A stretch of 64,000 nt of DNA from Micromonospora pisi. Its GTDB lineage: Bacteria > Actinomycetota > Actinomycetes > Mycobacteriales > Micromonosporaceae. The notes beneath the pieces were generated by a model, which was not told the origin of the DNA, did not search any database, and worked only from the letters and a program-made list of their open reading frames with translations. Each line of letters opens with the position of its first letter. Position 1 is the first letter of the stretch. The position numbers were made by a program, and so were the translations under genes. Shown here piece by piece: positions 27,718 to 36,669 of this stretch. The stretch lies in the NCBI RefSeq assembly GCF_003633685.1, contig NZ_RBKT01000001.1, forward strand, positions 7,812,001 through 7,876,000. The letters are read 5' to 3'.

Positions 27718-29817
27718 TCAGACGCGGTGCAGGACGACCAGCTCCGCGTCGTGGGTGGTGGTCCAGTGCACCGGCAGACCCACCGCTTGCAGGTGGCTGC
27801 CGGAGTAGTGGTGTTGGCCGTGCCGGTACCTGGCGGCCGGGTCGAGCCCGTGCAGGGGCAGCCGGACCGGGCGGAACGGCAGCAGTCCGGCGCCGTCGAG
27901 CCGGCCGGTGTGCCAGGCCAGGACCACGACGGTGGCCGCGTCCGGCGCGGTGTACTGCACGGCGCACCGGGACTGGTCCGGGCCGCCGATCAGGTGCACG
28001 GTGCCGTGCATGATGATCTCGCGGATCTCCTTGTACCGGGCGATCCAGGTGGCCGCCTCGGCCCGCTCCTGCGGACTCCAGTGCCGGATGTCCGCCCCGA
28101 TCCCGAGCACACCGGCCATCGCCAGCACGAACCGGAACGCCAGCGACCGGGGTCGCGGGTCGAAGAGACCGGGCGCGTCGGTCACCCAGGAGCTGAGCAG
28201 GTGCGGCGCGTTGGCGTGCAGGAAGCCGTACTGGATCGCCAACCGGTCCAGCGGTCCGGTGTTGTCACTGGGCCAGAAGACATCGGACCGGGCCGCCATG
28301 GCCAGGTCGGTACGCGCGCCACCACCGGCACACGCCTCGATCACCACGTGCGGGTGGTCCCGCCGCAGGTTCTCGTAGATGCGGTGCAGGTTCGCCACGT
28401 GCGCACCGTCGAGGTCGACCCGGCCCGCGTCGGGCAGCTGGGACGCCGCGCCCCGACCCGGCTCCGTACGCGGCCGGTTGAAGTCCCACTTGAGGTAGCT
28501 GATGTCGTGCTGGCGCAGCAGCCCGTCCACGGTGGAGTGGACGAACTCGGCCACCTCGGGGCGGCCCAGGTCGAGCAGGTACTGGTTGCGGATCGGGGTG
28601 ATCGGGCGCCCCTCGATCGCGTACACCCAGTCCGGGTGCTCGCTGTAGAGCTTCGAGCGCGGACTGACACACTCCGGCTCGACCCAGAGCCCGAAGTTGA
28701 GCCCGAGGGCGCGTACCTCGGCGATGAAGGCGTCGAAGCCGGCGGGGAACTTGGCCGGGTCGGGGGTCCAGTCGCCGAGCCCGCCGTGGTCGTCGGGGCG
28801 GCCGACGAACCAGCCGTCGTCGACCACGAAGGTCTCCACGCCGAGTTCGGCCGCGATCCGGGCGAGCGCGAGCTGGTTCTCCGCGTCGACGGAGAAGTAG
28901 GTCGCCTCCCACGAGTTGTAGAGGACCGGTCGGGGACCGAGCCGCTCACCCGCGAGCTGCCGCTGGTACTGGTGCCAGACCCGGGCCAGCCCGTCGAGCC
29001 CGTCCGGGCTGTACGCGCCGGCCGCGACCGGCAGGGTGAGGCTCGCTCCGGCGGGCAGGTCCAGCGGGCCGTCGGGCAGGTGACGGCCGACCCGTACCCG
29101 GGTCAGGCCGCCGGTGTCCCGTTCGGCGGTGATCTCCCACGATCCGGTCCAGGCCAGCGCCATGCCCCAGGTCGGGCCCACCGGCTCGGCCTGGTCCCGG
29201 ATCGCGAGCCAGGGTACGTAGAGGTGCCCGGGAACGCCCTGGGAACTGCCGACGGTGAAGCCGCCGTGCCCGAGGTCGACGTGGTCGAGCTGGAACTCCT
29301 GCGCCCACTGGCCCCACTGGTAGCTGACCCGGGCCCCGTGCGGCGTCGGTACACAGAACCCGGCCGAACCGGCCCGGACCAGGCGCAGTACGGCGTCGCC
29401 GGTGTTGGTCAGTTCGACCCAGCGGCGTACCACGTCGGTGTCGGCCGGTATCTCGTAGTGGACCACCGTGCGCAGCCCGGTGACCGGGTCGGCGAAGGTG
29501 ACCGCGAGCCGCTGCTCGTCACCGTCGGCCTCCTGGAAGTCCCAGGAGACACGCCGGTCCCCGGTGGCCGTCTCGACCACCAGGTCCGGGCCCGCGAAGG
29601 GGCGGGCGGCGTCGGTGCCGTACTCGATCGGCGCGCTGTCGCCCGAGGTGAGGAACGGGGTCGGCCCGTCGTAGCTGACCGGGGAGGGGCCGTCGCTGAC
29701 GCCGTGCGGGCCCCAGGCGACCAGCTCCAGCCAGCGCCCGTGCTCCGGAACCGCCACCGTGTATTCGGTGCGGGCCCCCCGCAACGTCCACGACCGCGCC
29801 GCATCCTTGCGATTCAT
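27718..29817 (-). CDS. GH36 alpha-galactosidase
   Basis: Intracellular-type alpha-galactosidase of 699 residues without signal peptide, releasing galactose from imported alpha-galactosides. An N-terminal beta-supersandwich (about 1-320) precedes the barrel. Landmarks are FVVDDGWF, Asp445 in KWDFNRP (nucleophile), the cysteine-glycine loop ACAGGGARTD and Asp518 in WPSDNTGP (acid/base). The ATG at 29817 follows AGGAGAG and shares a base with a preceding TAA (TAATG). The frame is open further upstream through a tandem repeat, which explains a possible longer but unlikely product. It follows the ABC permeases in one operon. Confidence 0.93.
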   Translation of the reverse strand: MNRKDAARSWTLRGARTEYTVAVPEHGRWLELVAWGPHGVSDGPSPVSYDGPTPFLTSGDSAPIEYGTDAARPFAGPDLVVETATGDRRVSWDFQEADGDEQRLAVTFADPVTGLRTVVHYEIPADTDVVRRWVELTNTGDAVLRLVRAGSAGFCVPTPHGARVSYQWGQWAQEFQLDHVDLGHGGFTVGSSQGVPGHLYVPWLAIRDQAEPVGPTWGMALAWTGSWEITAERDTGGLTRVRVGRHLPDGPLDLPAGASLTLPVAAGAYSPDGLDGLARVWHQYQRQLAGERLGPRPVLYNSWEATYFSVDAENQLALARIAAELGVETFVVDDGWFVGRPDDHGGLGDWTPDPAKFPAGFDAFIAEVRALGLNFGLWVEPECVSPRSKLYSEHPDWVYAIEGRPITPIRNQYLLDLGRPEVAEFVHSTVDGLLRQHDISYLKWDFNRPRTEPGRGAASQLPDAGRVDLDGAHVANLHRIYENLRRDHPHVVIEACAGGGARTDLAMAARSDVFWPSDNTGPLDRLAIQYGFLHANAPHLLSSWVTDAPGLFDPRPRSLAFRFVLAMAGVLGIGADIRHWSPQERAEAATWIARYKEIREIIMHGTVHLIGGPDQSRCAVQYTAPDAATVVVLAWHTGRLDGAGLLPFRPVRLPLHGLDPAARYRHGQHHYSGSHLQAVGLPVHWTTTHDAELVVLHRV

Positions 29818-29915
29818 TACTGGCTCTCCTGCTGCGTCCACGGCCGCGCCCACTTGTTCCGATTCATCAGGCTCTCCTGCTGCGTCCACGGCCGCGCCCA
29901 CTTGTTCCGATTCAT
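29817..29915 (-). CDS. Possible 32-residue leader made of a duplicated 16-residue unit
   Basis: This short frame starts at an ATG that shares a base with the permease stop (TAATG) and ends in a TAA sharing a base with the GH36 ATG (TAATG). It encodes MNRNKWARPWTQQES twice. The unit is a duplicated version of the first codons and ribosome-binding site of GH36 (MNRKDAARSWTL). It may be translated simply because of this layout; no function is claimed. Confidence 0.3.
   Translation of the reverse strand: MNRNKWARPWTQQESLMNRNKWARPWTQQESQ
29822..29915 (-). repeat. 46-bp perfect tandem duplication of the GH36 start region
   Basis: Copies 29822-29867 and 29870-29915 are identical over 46 bp (period 48). 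A third, diverged copy overlaps the true GH36 start (about 29783-29817). Each perfect copy carries its own AGGAGAG and ATG. Confidence 0.95.
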
Positions 29916-30739
29916 TACTTGACGGCTCCGATCGCGAGGCCGGACACGAAGTGGCGCTGGAAGCGCAGGAACACCAGCAGGGTCGGCACCGCCGCGATCA
30001 CCGTGCCGGCCGCGATGACGTTCCAGGACGAGACGAACTGGCCCTGGAGCGCCAACAGGGCCGGGGTGACCGGCATGTTGTCGTCCGTACGGAGCACCGT
30101 GATCGCCCAGAGCAGGTCGTTGAAGATCCAGGTGAAGGAGAGCGCTCCGAGGGCGGCGAGCGCCGGCCGGGTCAGCGGCAGGATCACCCGGGCGAAGATC
30201 TGGCCGGGGCCGGCGCCGTCGATCGTCGCCGCCTCCTGGATCTCGTTCGGCAGGTCCCGCATGAACCCGTGCAGGACGAAGGTGTAGAAGCCGAGACCGA
30301 AGCCGACCTGGACCGCGATCAGCGCGTACAGGGTGTCGAAGGTCCCGGTCAGCTCACTGAACTTGCTCACCGGGATGAGCAGGATCTGCGGCGGCAGCAG
30401 GTTTCCGGCGAGCATGAGCAGCAGGATCGTGCGGCGCCCGGGAATCCGGTAACGGCTGAGCGCGAACGCGGCCAGCGCGGCCAGGACCAGGCTGAGCGCG
30501 ACCGAGGGCACGGTGACCAGCATGCTGTTGATCAGGGCGCGGAGTTCGCCACCGTCGGTCCATGCCTGGCTGTACGTGTCCAGCGTGAACGAGTGTGGCA
30601 GGCTGCCGACCCCGTTCGCGGCGATGTCGTCGAACGTACGCGTCGACATGATCACGACCCAGAGGATCGGGGCGAGCCAGAGCAGGGACAGCAGGCCCAT
30701 ACCGAGGTGGAACGTGCCGGTCCTTAGTGCGCGGATCAT
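29915..30739 (-). CDS. Galactoside ABC transporter permease, MalG type
   Basis: Permease of 274 residues with six membrane segments and an EAA loop (EIQEAATIDGAGPGQIF, about 177-193). The ATG at 30739 overlaps the stop of the other permease (ATGA); its own TAA runs into the duplicated GH36 leader (TAATG). It is the third gene of the operon binding protein, MalF, MalG, GH36, GH27. Substrate inferred from the two glycosidases as an alpha-galactoside or a derived oligosaccharide. As in the first ABC operon, no ATPase is encoded. Confidence 0.9.
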   Translation of the reverse strand: MIRALRTGTFHLGMGLLSLLWLAPILWVVIMSTRTFDDIAANGVGSLPHSFTLDTYSQAWTDGGELRALINSMLVTVPSVALSLVLAALAAFALSRYRIPGRRTILLLMLAGNLLPPQILLIPVSKFSELTGTFDTLYALIAVQVGFGLGFYTFVLHGFMRDLPNEIQEAATIDGAGPGQIFARVILPLTRPALAALGALSFTWIFNDLLWAITVLRTDDNMPVTPALLALQGQFVSSWNVIAAGTVIAAVPTLLVFLRFQRHFVSGLAIGAVK

Positions 30740-31674
30740 GCGTCCTCCCGGAACGCGCGTACCAGGTAGCCGAGGATCACCGCGAGCGCGAGCACGAAGA
30801 TGACCACGGCGATCGCGGAGGCGTAGCCCAGACGAAGGCTCTGGAACGCGGTCGAGTACATGTAGGTGCTCAGCAGTTCGGACGAGTGGTACGGCCCGCC
30901 CTTGGTGAGCGACCAGACGATGTCGAACGAGCGGAGCGAGTCGATCACGATGACCGAGAGCACCACCGCGTTGACCCCCTTGAGCTGGGGGATGGTGACG
31001 TTGCGCAGCCGCTGCCAGTTGTTGGCGCCGTCCATTTTGGCCGCCTCGTGCAATGCGGGGTCGATCGCCTTGAGCCCGGCCAGGTAGAGCACCATGACGT
31101 AGCCGATCTGCCGCCACAGGGCGGGCAGGATCACCGCGTAGAGCGCGGTCTCCGGGTCGGCGAGCCAGGGTCGGATCAGGTGTTCCAGGCCGACCGCGCG
31201 CAGCAGTTCGTCGGCGACCCCGTCCGGCTGGTAGAAGACCCGCCAGACCAGCGCGGTCACCACCAGGGAGAAGACCACCGGGGTGAAGAGCGCGGCCCGG
31301 TAGAAGCCGACCCCGCGCCGTTCCCGCTGGAGGATCAGCGCCATCCCGAAGCCGCCGATGACCGAGAGGCCACCGAAGAGCACCAGCCACAGCACCGTGT
31401 TGATCAGCGCGCCGCGGAAGGTCGCGTCGCCGGCCAACTCCGCGTAGTTGTCAAAACCGATGTACGTGGGCGGCTCGAGGCCGTCCCACCGGGTAAGGGA
31501 GAACCAGAACCCCTGTAGCGCGGGCCAGAACACCCAGATGCTCTCGACCGCGAAGGGTACGAGTACGAAGGCCACCAGCAGCGGCGACAGGGGCTTGCCC
31601 CGTCGCCGCCGCGGGCGGGTGTTGGCGGGTGCCGGCGGCTGTGCCGCCAGCACCCGCTCGTCAACGGAAGTCAT
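30736..31674 (-). CDS. Galactoside ABC transporter permease, MalF type
   Basis: Permease of 312 residues. A Pro/Arg-rich cytoplasmic tail (about 10-28) precedes the first segment (PLLVAFVLVPFAVESIWVFW), and the EAA loop is ALHEAAKMDGANNW. Its ATG overlaps the stop of the binding-protein gene (TGATG) and its own stop overlaps the next permease. Family and role firm; substrate inferred from context. Confidence 0.9.
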   Translation of the reverse strand: MTSVDERVLAAQPPAPANTRPRRRRGKPLSPLLVAFVLVPFAVESIWVFWPALQGFWFSLTRWDGLEPPTYIGFDNYAELAGDATFRGALINTVLWLVLFGGLSVIGGFGMALILQRERRGVGFYRAALFTPVVFSLVVTALVWRVFYQPDGVADELLRAVGLEHLIRPWLADPETALYAVILPALWRQIGYVMVLYLAGLKAIDPALHEAAKMDGANNWQRLRNVTIPQLKGVNAVVLSVIVIDSLRSFDIVWSLTKGGPYHSSELLSTYMYSTAFQSLRLGYASAIAVVIFVLALAVILGYLVRAFREDA

Positions 31675-32963
31675 CAGCCCTTGAAGACCTTCTCAGCTCC
31701 GGCCTGCCACTCGCGCAGAATCGCGTCGATCTGGTCGGGCTTGTCGATGAACTTGGTCAGTGCGGTGTCCGCGGTCGGCTGGAGCGCGTCGCTGGAGTCG
31801 CGGTTGAAGAACTGGGTCAGCTCCTGTGCGCTCTCCAGCATCGCCTTGCCCTTGGCCACCAGCGGCGAGTCCGACGCCTTCGCCTTTGGGTTCGCCGGCA
31901 GCACGATGCCGGCGCTGGCGGCGACGTACGCCTCCTGCGCCTCGACCGAGGACAGGTAGGTGAGCAGCGCCTTGGTGCCGGCCGGGTTCGCCGACTTGGC
32001 ACTGGCGAAGAAGCCGTCGGTGGGGGCCTCCTCGGCCAGCGGCACCGCCGGGTCGATGATCGGGAACCGGAAGAAGTCCAGGTCGCCGAGGGCGTCCTTG
32101 GGGGCGGCGTCGGCGAAGAAGGTGCCGATCAGGAACATGCCGGTCTTGCCCGCCAGCAGCGCGGTGGTCGCCTCCTGGAACGGGTACGCCTTGCCCTTCG
32201 GGTCGAAGTACGGCAGCACCTCGCGCCACTTGGTGAAGACTGCCTTGACCTTCGGGTCGTCGAAGCGCTGCTTGCCGGCGAGCAGTTCGCGGTGGAACGG
32301 CGCGCCGTTGATCCGGATGTTCAGGTAGTCGAACCAGGCCGAGGCGACCCAGGGGGTGTCGCCGAGCCCGATGCCGATCGGTGGGACGCCCTTGCTCTGC
32401 AGGGTCTGGCAGAGCGTGACGAACTCGGCCCAGTTCTTCGGCTCCTGTACGCCCCACTTGGCGAAGTTCGACTTGCGGTAGAAGAAGCCCCACCAGTAGT
32501 TGTTCATCGGCACGAAGACCTTCTTGCCGGCCGCGTCGGTGGAGAGGGTGCGCAGCGACTCGGGGTAGTCGGCCATGCCCTGCCACACGTCGGAGACGTC
32601 CAGCAGCAGGTTCTTGCTGGCGTAGTCGTTCGCCACGGAGCCGGCGTACCAGGTGTAGAGGTCCGGCGGGTTCGCCGAGGTCAGGTACGTCGGCAGCTGG
32701 GTGCGGAAGGTCTCGGACGCGACCGTGTTGAGCGACGCGGCGCCCTTGCCCTGCTTGTTGAAGTTCTCAATGATCTTCTCCATCGCGACCTTCGCCTGCG
32801 GGGAGGAGAGGTTCGACTGGAGGGTGATGGCGCTGTTACCGCTTCCGCTGGGGCTGCTGGCGGAGCTGGCGCAGCCGACCAGGCTGCCCGCTCCGAGCAC
32901 GCCGAGGCCGGCCAGGCCGACGTGCCCAAGGAACCGGCGACGACTCGGATCGAAGTCGTTCAC
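31674..32963 (-). CDS. Galactoside ABC transporter binding lipoprotein
   Basis: Solute-binding protein of 429 residues. The signal has a Tat-like RRRFLG followed by a lipobox (SLVGC), so it is probably exported folded and lipid-anchored. I prefer the GTG at 32963, with AGGAAGGG upstream, over the ATG at 32990. It is the first gene of the five-gene operon. A good promoter lies at 33041-33069 and a palindromic operator just beyond. The ligand is inferred to be an alpha-galactoside. Confidence 0.9.
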   Translation of the reverse strand: MNDFDPSRRRFLGHVGLAGLGVLGAGSLVGCASSASSPSGSGNSAITLQSNLSSPQAKVAMEKIIENFNKQGKGAASLNTVASETFRTQLPTYLTSANPPDLYTWYAGSVANDYASKNLLLDVSDVWQGMADYPESLRTLSTDAAGKKVFVPMNNYWWGFFYRKSNFAKWGVQEPKNWAEFVTLCQTLQSKGVPPIGIGLGDTPWVASAWFDYLNIRINGAPFHRELLAGKQRFDDPKVKAVFTKWREVLPYFDPKGKAYPFQEATTALLAGKTGMFLIGTFFADAAPKDALGDLDFFRFPIIDPAVPLAEEAPTDGFFASAKSANPAGTKALLTYLSSVEAQEAYVAASAGIVLPANPKAKASDSPLVAKGKAMLESAQELTQFFNRDSSDALQPTADTALTKFIDKPDQIDAILREWQAGAEKVFKG

Positions 32964-33040
32964 GGGGGTGTGTCCCTTCCTCAACGACACGGTGCGTGAC
33001 AGGTCGCGGTGTGTCGGTCCTGTAAACGGTGTGAGTCAGA

Positions 33041-33069
33041 AGGTTGCATCTGGGGCCAGCGACTGTCAA
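33041..33069 (-). promoter_or_regulatory. Sigma-70-type promoter of the galactoside ABC operon
   Basis: On the minus strand a perfect -35 TTGACA (33064-33069) and a -10 CAACCT (33041-33046) are 17 bases apart. They lie about 80 bases before the binding-protein start. Confidence 0.65.
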
Positions 33070-33084
33070 GATTTCTTCGTAATT

Positions 33085-33099
33085 AATGATTTGATCATT
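33085..33099. promoter_or_regulatory. Palindromic operator, candidate site of the DgoR-like repressor
   Basis: AATGAT-TTG-ATCATT is a perfect palindrome with a 3-base centre, in the A/T-rich core of the divergent region between the transporter operon and the galactose catabolic operon. Its size and symmetry suit a dimeric FadR-type GntR protein such as the one encoded at 33912. One site could control both operons. Confidence 0.6.
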
Positions 33100-33115
33100 C
33101 GAAGGTCGGCGGACG

Positions 33116-33874
33116 GTGAGCCAGCATATGCGACGGCTTGAAGACAAGGTTGCCCTGGTCACAGGCGCAACGGGCGGAATTGGGGCGGCAACTGCCCGGC
33201 GGCTCGCCGCCGAGGGAGCGGCAGTCGGCCTGCTCGACATTCGCGATTCGGAAGCGCTCGCCGAAGAGATCAGAGCAGCCGGTGGGCGAGCACAATCGGT
33301 GATTACCGATGTGGCCGACGAGGCAGACTGGGCCGCCGCCGTGGCCGCCGTACGGGTCCAGTTCGGACCGGTGGACATCCTGGTCAGCAACGCCTACTTC
33401 CACGAACTCGCGCCCGCGCACGAGACCAGCCGTGAATCCTGGGACCGCCAACTCGCGGTCTGCCTAACCGGCAGCTTCCTCGGCGTCCGGGCCTGCCTCG
33501 ACGACCTGCGGGCGAACCGGGGCGCGGTCGTGATCGTCTCCTCCGTACACGCGCTGATCGGAATCCCGGCCCACCCCGCGTACGCGGCGGCCAAGGGTGG
33601 CCTGGTCTCGCTCGGCCGCCAGCTCGCCGTCGAGTACGGCCCCGAGGTACGGGTGAACAGCGTCCTGCCCGGTCCGATCTTCACCGCCGCCTGGGACCGG
33701 GTGCCCGAAGAGGACCGGGAGCGTAGCGTCGCCCAGACCGTCGCCGGCCGGTTCGGCACCCCGGACGAGGTGGCCGCCACCGTGGCCTTCCTCGCCTCGC
33801 CCGACGCGGCCTATGTCACCGGCACCAGCCTGGTGGTGGACGGCGGTTGGACCGCGATGAAAGCCTCGGCCTGA
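33116..33874 (+). CDS. SDR-family dehydrogenase, candidate D-galactose 1-dehydrogenase
   Basis: Classical short-chain dehydrogenase of 252 residues. The nucleotide motif is TGATGGIG (17-24), Asp37-type acidic residue in LLDIRD suggests NAD, and the active site has SS in VIVSSVHA with Tyr156 and Lys160 (YAAAK). The family C-terminal VVDGGWT is present. Starts at GTG 33116 or ATG 33128 are both possible. It opens the operon of a galactonate pathway, so galactose (or another aldose) oxidation to the lactone is the best inference; the substrate is not proven by sequence. Confidence 0.85.
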   Translation: MSQHMRRLEDKVALVTGATGGIGAATARRLAAEGAAVGLLDIRDSEALAEEIRAAGGRAQSVITDVADEADWAAAVAAVRVQFGPVDILVSNAYFHELAPAHETSRESWDRQLAVCLTGSFLGVRACLDDLRANRGAVVIVSSVHALIGIPAHPAYAAAKGGLVSLGRQLAVEYGPEVRVNSVLPGPIFTAAWDRVPEEDRERSVAQTVAGRFGTPDEVAATVAFLASPDAAYVTGTSLVVDGGWTAMKASA

Positions 33875-33911
33875 AACATCGATTCTGACGAGCGAGAAGG
33901 CACCCAGAGCA

Positions 33912-34622
33912 TTGGCACAGTACGCACGTCGCGGCATCCACGGTCAGACCGTCGAGATCCTGGCCCGGCGCATCCTGGCCGGCGAGATCCCCGAGGGAGC
34001 CACCCTCCACCTCGCCGCCCTCCAGCAGGAACTCGACGTCAGCCTCACCGTGCTACGCGAGGCGCTCAAGGTGCTCACCGCCAAGGGCATGGTGGACGCC
34101 CGGCAGAAGCGGGGCACCTTCGTCCGCCCCCGGTCGGACTGGAACCTGCTCGACGGAGACGTCATCCGCTGGCAGTTCGCCGACGGCGCCGACCCGCGCC
34201 TGCTCGACGCGCTGCAGGAGGTGCGTCTCATCATCGAACCCGCCGCCGCCCGGCTCGCCGCCACCCGGGCCAGCACGACCGACCTCGCCAACCTGGACGG
34301 CGCGCTGACGGAGATGTCCGCCGCCGAGGGTGACCCGGTCGCCGCGGTCGGCGCCGACCTGAACTTCCACCGCGCGCTGCTCGCCGCCACCCACAACGAG
34401 CTGCTCGAACGGATGGAGGTGGTGATGGAGACCGGCCTCGCCGAGCGAGACCGCCTGGTGCACGGGGTCGAACAGCACGACGACCCGGTGCCGAGCCACC
34501 GGGCGGTGGTGGACGCGATCCGCGCCGGTGACGCCACCGGCGCGGAAGAGGCGATGCGGGGACTGCTGGACAAGGCCGTCCGGGATGTCGAAAAGGTACG
34601 TCAACAGAAAGGCACCCGGTGA
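33912..34622 (+). CDS. FadR-type GntR regulator, DgoR-like
   Basis: A GntR winged helix (about 8-75, LHLAALQQELDVSLTVLREAL and RQKRGTFVRPR) is joined to an all-helical FCD ligand domain (about 100-225). The metal-binding pattern is seen in DLNFHRALLAATHN and the later PSHRAVVDAI. The motif WNLLDGDVIRWQF resembles galactonate repressor DgoR. The start is TTG. Its stop overlaps the next gene (GTGA). It probably represses the operon until galactonate or KDGal binds. Confidence 0.88.
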   Translation: MAQYARRGIHGQTVEILARRILAGEIPEGATLHLAALQQELDVSLTVLREALKVLTAKGMVDARQKRGTFVRPRSDWNLLDGDVIRWQFADGADPRLLDALQEVRLIIEPAAARLAATRASTTDLANLDGALTEMSAAEGDPVAAVGADLNFHRALLAATHNELLERMEVVMETGLAERDRLVHGVEQHDDPVPSHRAVVDAIRAGDATGAEEAMRGLLDKAVRDVEKVRQQKGTR

Positions 34623-35767
34623 AGATCAGCCGTATCGAAACCTTCCTTGTTCCGCCCCGGTGGCTCTTCTGCCGGGTCGAGACCGACGAAGGGTTGATCG
34701 GGTGGGGCGAGCCCGTGGTGGAGGGGCGGGCCGAGGTCGTACGCAGCGCGGTCGAGGTGCTCTCCGAGTACCTCATCGGTGAAGACCCGCTCCGCATCGA
34801 ACAGCACTGGCAGGTGCTCACCAAGGGCGGCTTCTACCGGGGCGGGCCGGTGCTCTCCAGCGCCGTCGCCGGACTCGACCAGGCGCTCTGGGACATCGCC
34901 GGGCAGGCGTACGGCGCCCCGGTGCACGCGCTGCTCGGTGGCCCCGTACGCGACCGGGTCCGGGTCTACTCCTGGGTCGGCGGGGACGACCCGAACGAGA
35001 TCGCCGAAGCGGTCGCCGCCCAGGTCGAGGCCGGCATGACCGCGGTGAAGATGAACGCCTCCGGCCAGCTCTCGGCCATCCCCACCGCCGCCGAGGTGGC
35101 GAACGTGGTCCGCCGGGTCGCCGCCGCCCGCGAGGTGCTCGGCGACGGCCGCGACGTCGCCATCGACTTCCACGGCCGGGCCACCGCCGCCGGGGTACGT
35201 CGGATCCTGCCGGAGATCGCCCCGTTCCACCCGCTCTTCGTCGAGGAGCCGCTCCTGCCCGAGCAGGCGCACCTGCTGCACGACGTCGTCACCGCCTCGC
35301 CGGTCCCGGTCGCCACCGGCGAACGCCTCTTCGGCCGGGCCGAATTCCTCACCCCACTCCAGGCCGGGGTCGCGGTGCTGCAACCGGACCTGTCGCACGC
35401 CGGTGGCATCTCCGAGGTACGCCGGATCGGTGCGATGGCCGAGCCGTACGGCGCGGTGCTCGCCCCGCACTGCCCGCTCGGTCCGATCGCGCTCGCCGCC
35501 AGCCTGCAGATCGCCTTCTCCACCCCGAACTTCCTGATCCAGGAACAGAGCATCGGCATGCACTACCACGATGGCGGCGCGGAACTGCTCGACTACGTCG
35601 TCGACCCGGAACCGTTCCGCTTCGTCAACGGACACATCCGCCGCCCGGAGGCGCCCGGCCTCGGCATCACCGTGGACGAGGCGGCGGTCCGCGCCGCCGC
35701 CCGCGAGGGTCACGCCTGGCGTAACCCGGTCTGGCGGCACGACGACGGCTCCTTCGCCGAATGGTGA
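34619..35767 (+). CDS. dgoD: D-galactonate dehydratase
   Basis: Enolase-superfamily enzyme that dehydrates D-galactonate to 2-keto-3-deoxygalactonate. It is 382 residues, the normal length. Residues match the E. coli enzyme by number: metal ligands Asp183 and Glu209 (FVEEPL), catalytic His185 (IDFHGR) and His284 (APHCPLGP, His285 in E. coli), with a further Glu in ATGERLF. The start overlaps the regulator and the end overlaps the mutarotase-like gene. Function is nearly certain. Confidence 0.95.
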   Translation: MKISRIETFLVPPRWLFCRVETDEGLIGWGEPVVEGRAEVVRSAVEVLSEYLIGEDPLRIEQHWQVLTKGGFYRGGPVLSSAVAGLDQALWDIAGQAYGAPVHALLGGPVRDRVRVYSWVGGDDPNEIAEAVAAQVEAGMTAVKMNASGQLSAIPTAAEVANVVRRVAAAREVLGDGRDVAIDFHGRATAAGVRRILPEIAPFHPLFVEEPLLPEQAHLLHDVVTASPVPVATGERLFGRAEFLTPLQAGVAVLQPDLSHAGGISEVRRIGAMAEPYGAVLAPHCPLGPIALAASLQIAFSTPNFLIQEQSIGMHYHDGGAELLDYVVDPEPFRFVNGHIRRPEAPGLGITVDEAAVRAAAREGHAWRNPVWRHDDGSFAEW

Positions 35768-36669
35768 CGCCCGCCGAGTCGCCCGAGGTGCGGATTCCAC
35801 TGCGGGTCAGGCACGACCACCGCCTCGGCGGCCGCTGGACCAGCCTGACCGGCGGCGGTCGGCAGTGGCTCTGGACCGGCCCCGAACCCGGCCGCGACCA
35901 GGTGACCCCGGGCGACGCGTTCGTCGACGCCGGCGGGTTGGAGGAGTGCGTGCCGACCGTACGGGGTCTGCCGGACCACGGGGACGCCTGGTCCCGCCGC
36001 TGGCAGCCGACCGGTACGGACACCGCCACCGTCGAGTGCCCCGACTTCACCCTCACCCGCCGGCTCACCGACGAGGACGGGGTGGTGGTGGCCGACTACC
36101 GCCTGCTGGCCACCCCCGGATACCGGTTCGTCTGGGCCGCGCACGCCCTGCTCGACCTCTCACCGCAGGCCCGACTGGTGGCGCCCGCCGGCACCCCCAC
36201 CCGGCTCTACCCGGAGGCGGCCGACCTCCTACCCGCAGGCGTCTGGCCGCGGGGCCGGCCGTGGCACATCGCCGACTGGCCCACCCCGGCCGGGCTGCCG
36301 CTGGAACGGTTCGGACCGGACGACGGCACCGCCCTCGGTGCGGTGCTGATCGGTTGCGCCCGGGTCCAGGTGGTCGACGGCCCGGACACGCTCACCCTCG
36401 AACTCCACTGCGCCGACCAGCCCCGCGCCACCGCCCTCTGGCGCAACCTGCGGGGCTGGCCGGACAACCGGCCGTACCGCAGCATCGGTGTCGAACCGAT
36501 GCTCGGCACCGTCTTCGACCTGGCCGAGGCCGGCCTCGAAGCTGCTTCCGACGTGGCCGGCCCCGGTGCCGGCCCCGGTGCCGACACCGCGGTCGTACCG
36601 GCCAGCGGCGAAGTCACCTGGCAGCTCACCCTCACCGCCCACCGATCGCCCGGAGGCGACCACCGATGA
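35761..36669 (+). CDS. Aldose 1-epimerase (mutarotase)-like protein
   Basis: A 302-residue, beta-rich protein resembling the galactose mutarotase superfamily only loosely. Hints are the RHDHRLGGRWTSLTGGGRQWLW opening, here split as RHDHRLGG and WTSLTGG, and GVEPMLGT late in the sequence, like the catalytic Glu region of mutarotases. Starts ATG 35761 or GTG 35764 both overlap dgoD. Position between dgoD and the aldolase suggests interconverting anomers of the sugar or its acid. Activity is unproven. Confidence 0.65.
   Translation: MVTPAESPEVRIPLRVRHDHRLGGRWTSLTGGGRQWLWTGPEPGRDQVTPGDAFVDAGGLEECVPTVRGLPDHGDAWSRRWQPTGTDTATVECPDFTLTRRLTDEDGVVVADYRLLATPGYRFVWAAHALLDLSPQARLVAPAGTPTRLYPEAADLLPAGVWPRGRPWHIADWPTPAGLPLERFGPDDGTALGAVLIGCARVQVVDGPDTLTLELHCADQPRATALWRNLRGWPDNRPYRSIGVEPMLGTVFDLAEAGLEAASDVAGPGAGPGADTAVVPASGEVTWQLTLTAHRSPGGDHR

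Noticed and set aside
29818-29901. GH36 start further upstream
   Set aside because: The open frame through the tandem repeat encodes GAAVDAAGEP repeats, while the ATG at 29817 has its own AGGAGAG and matches the family N terminus.
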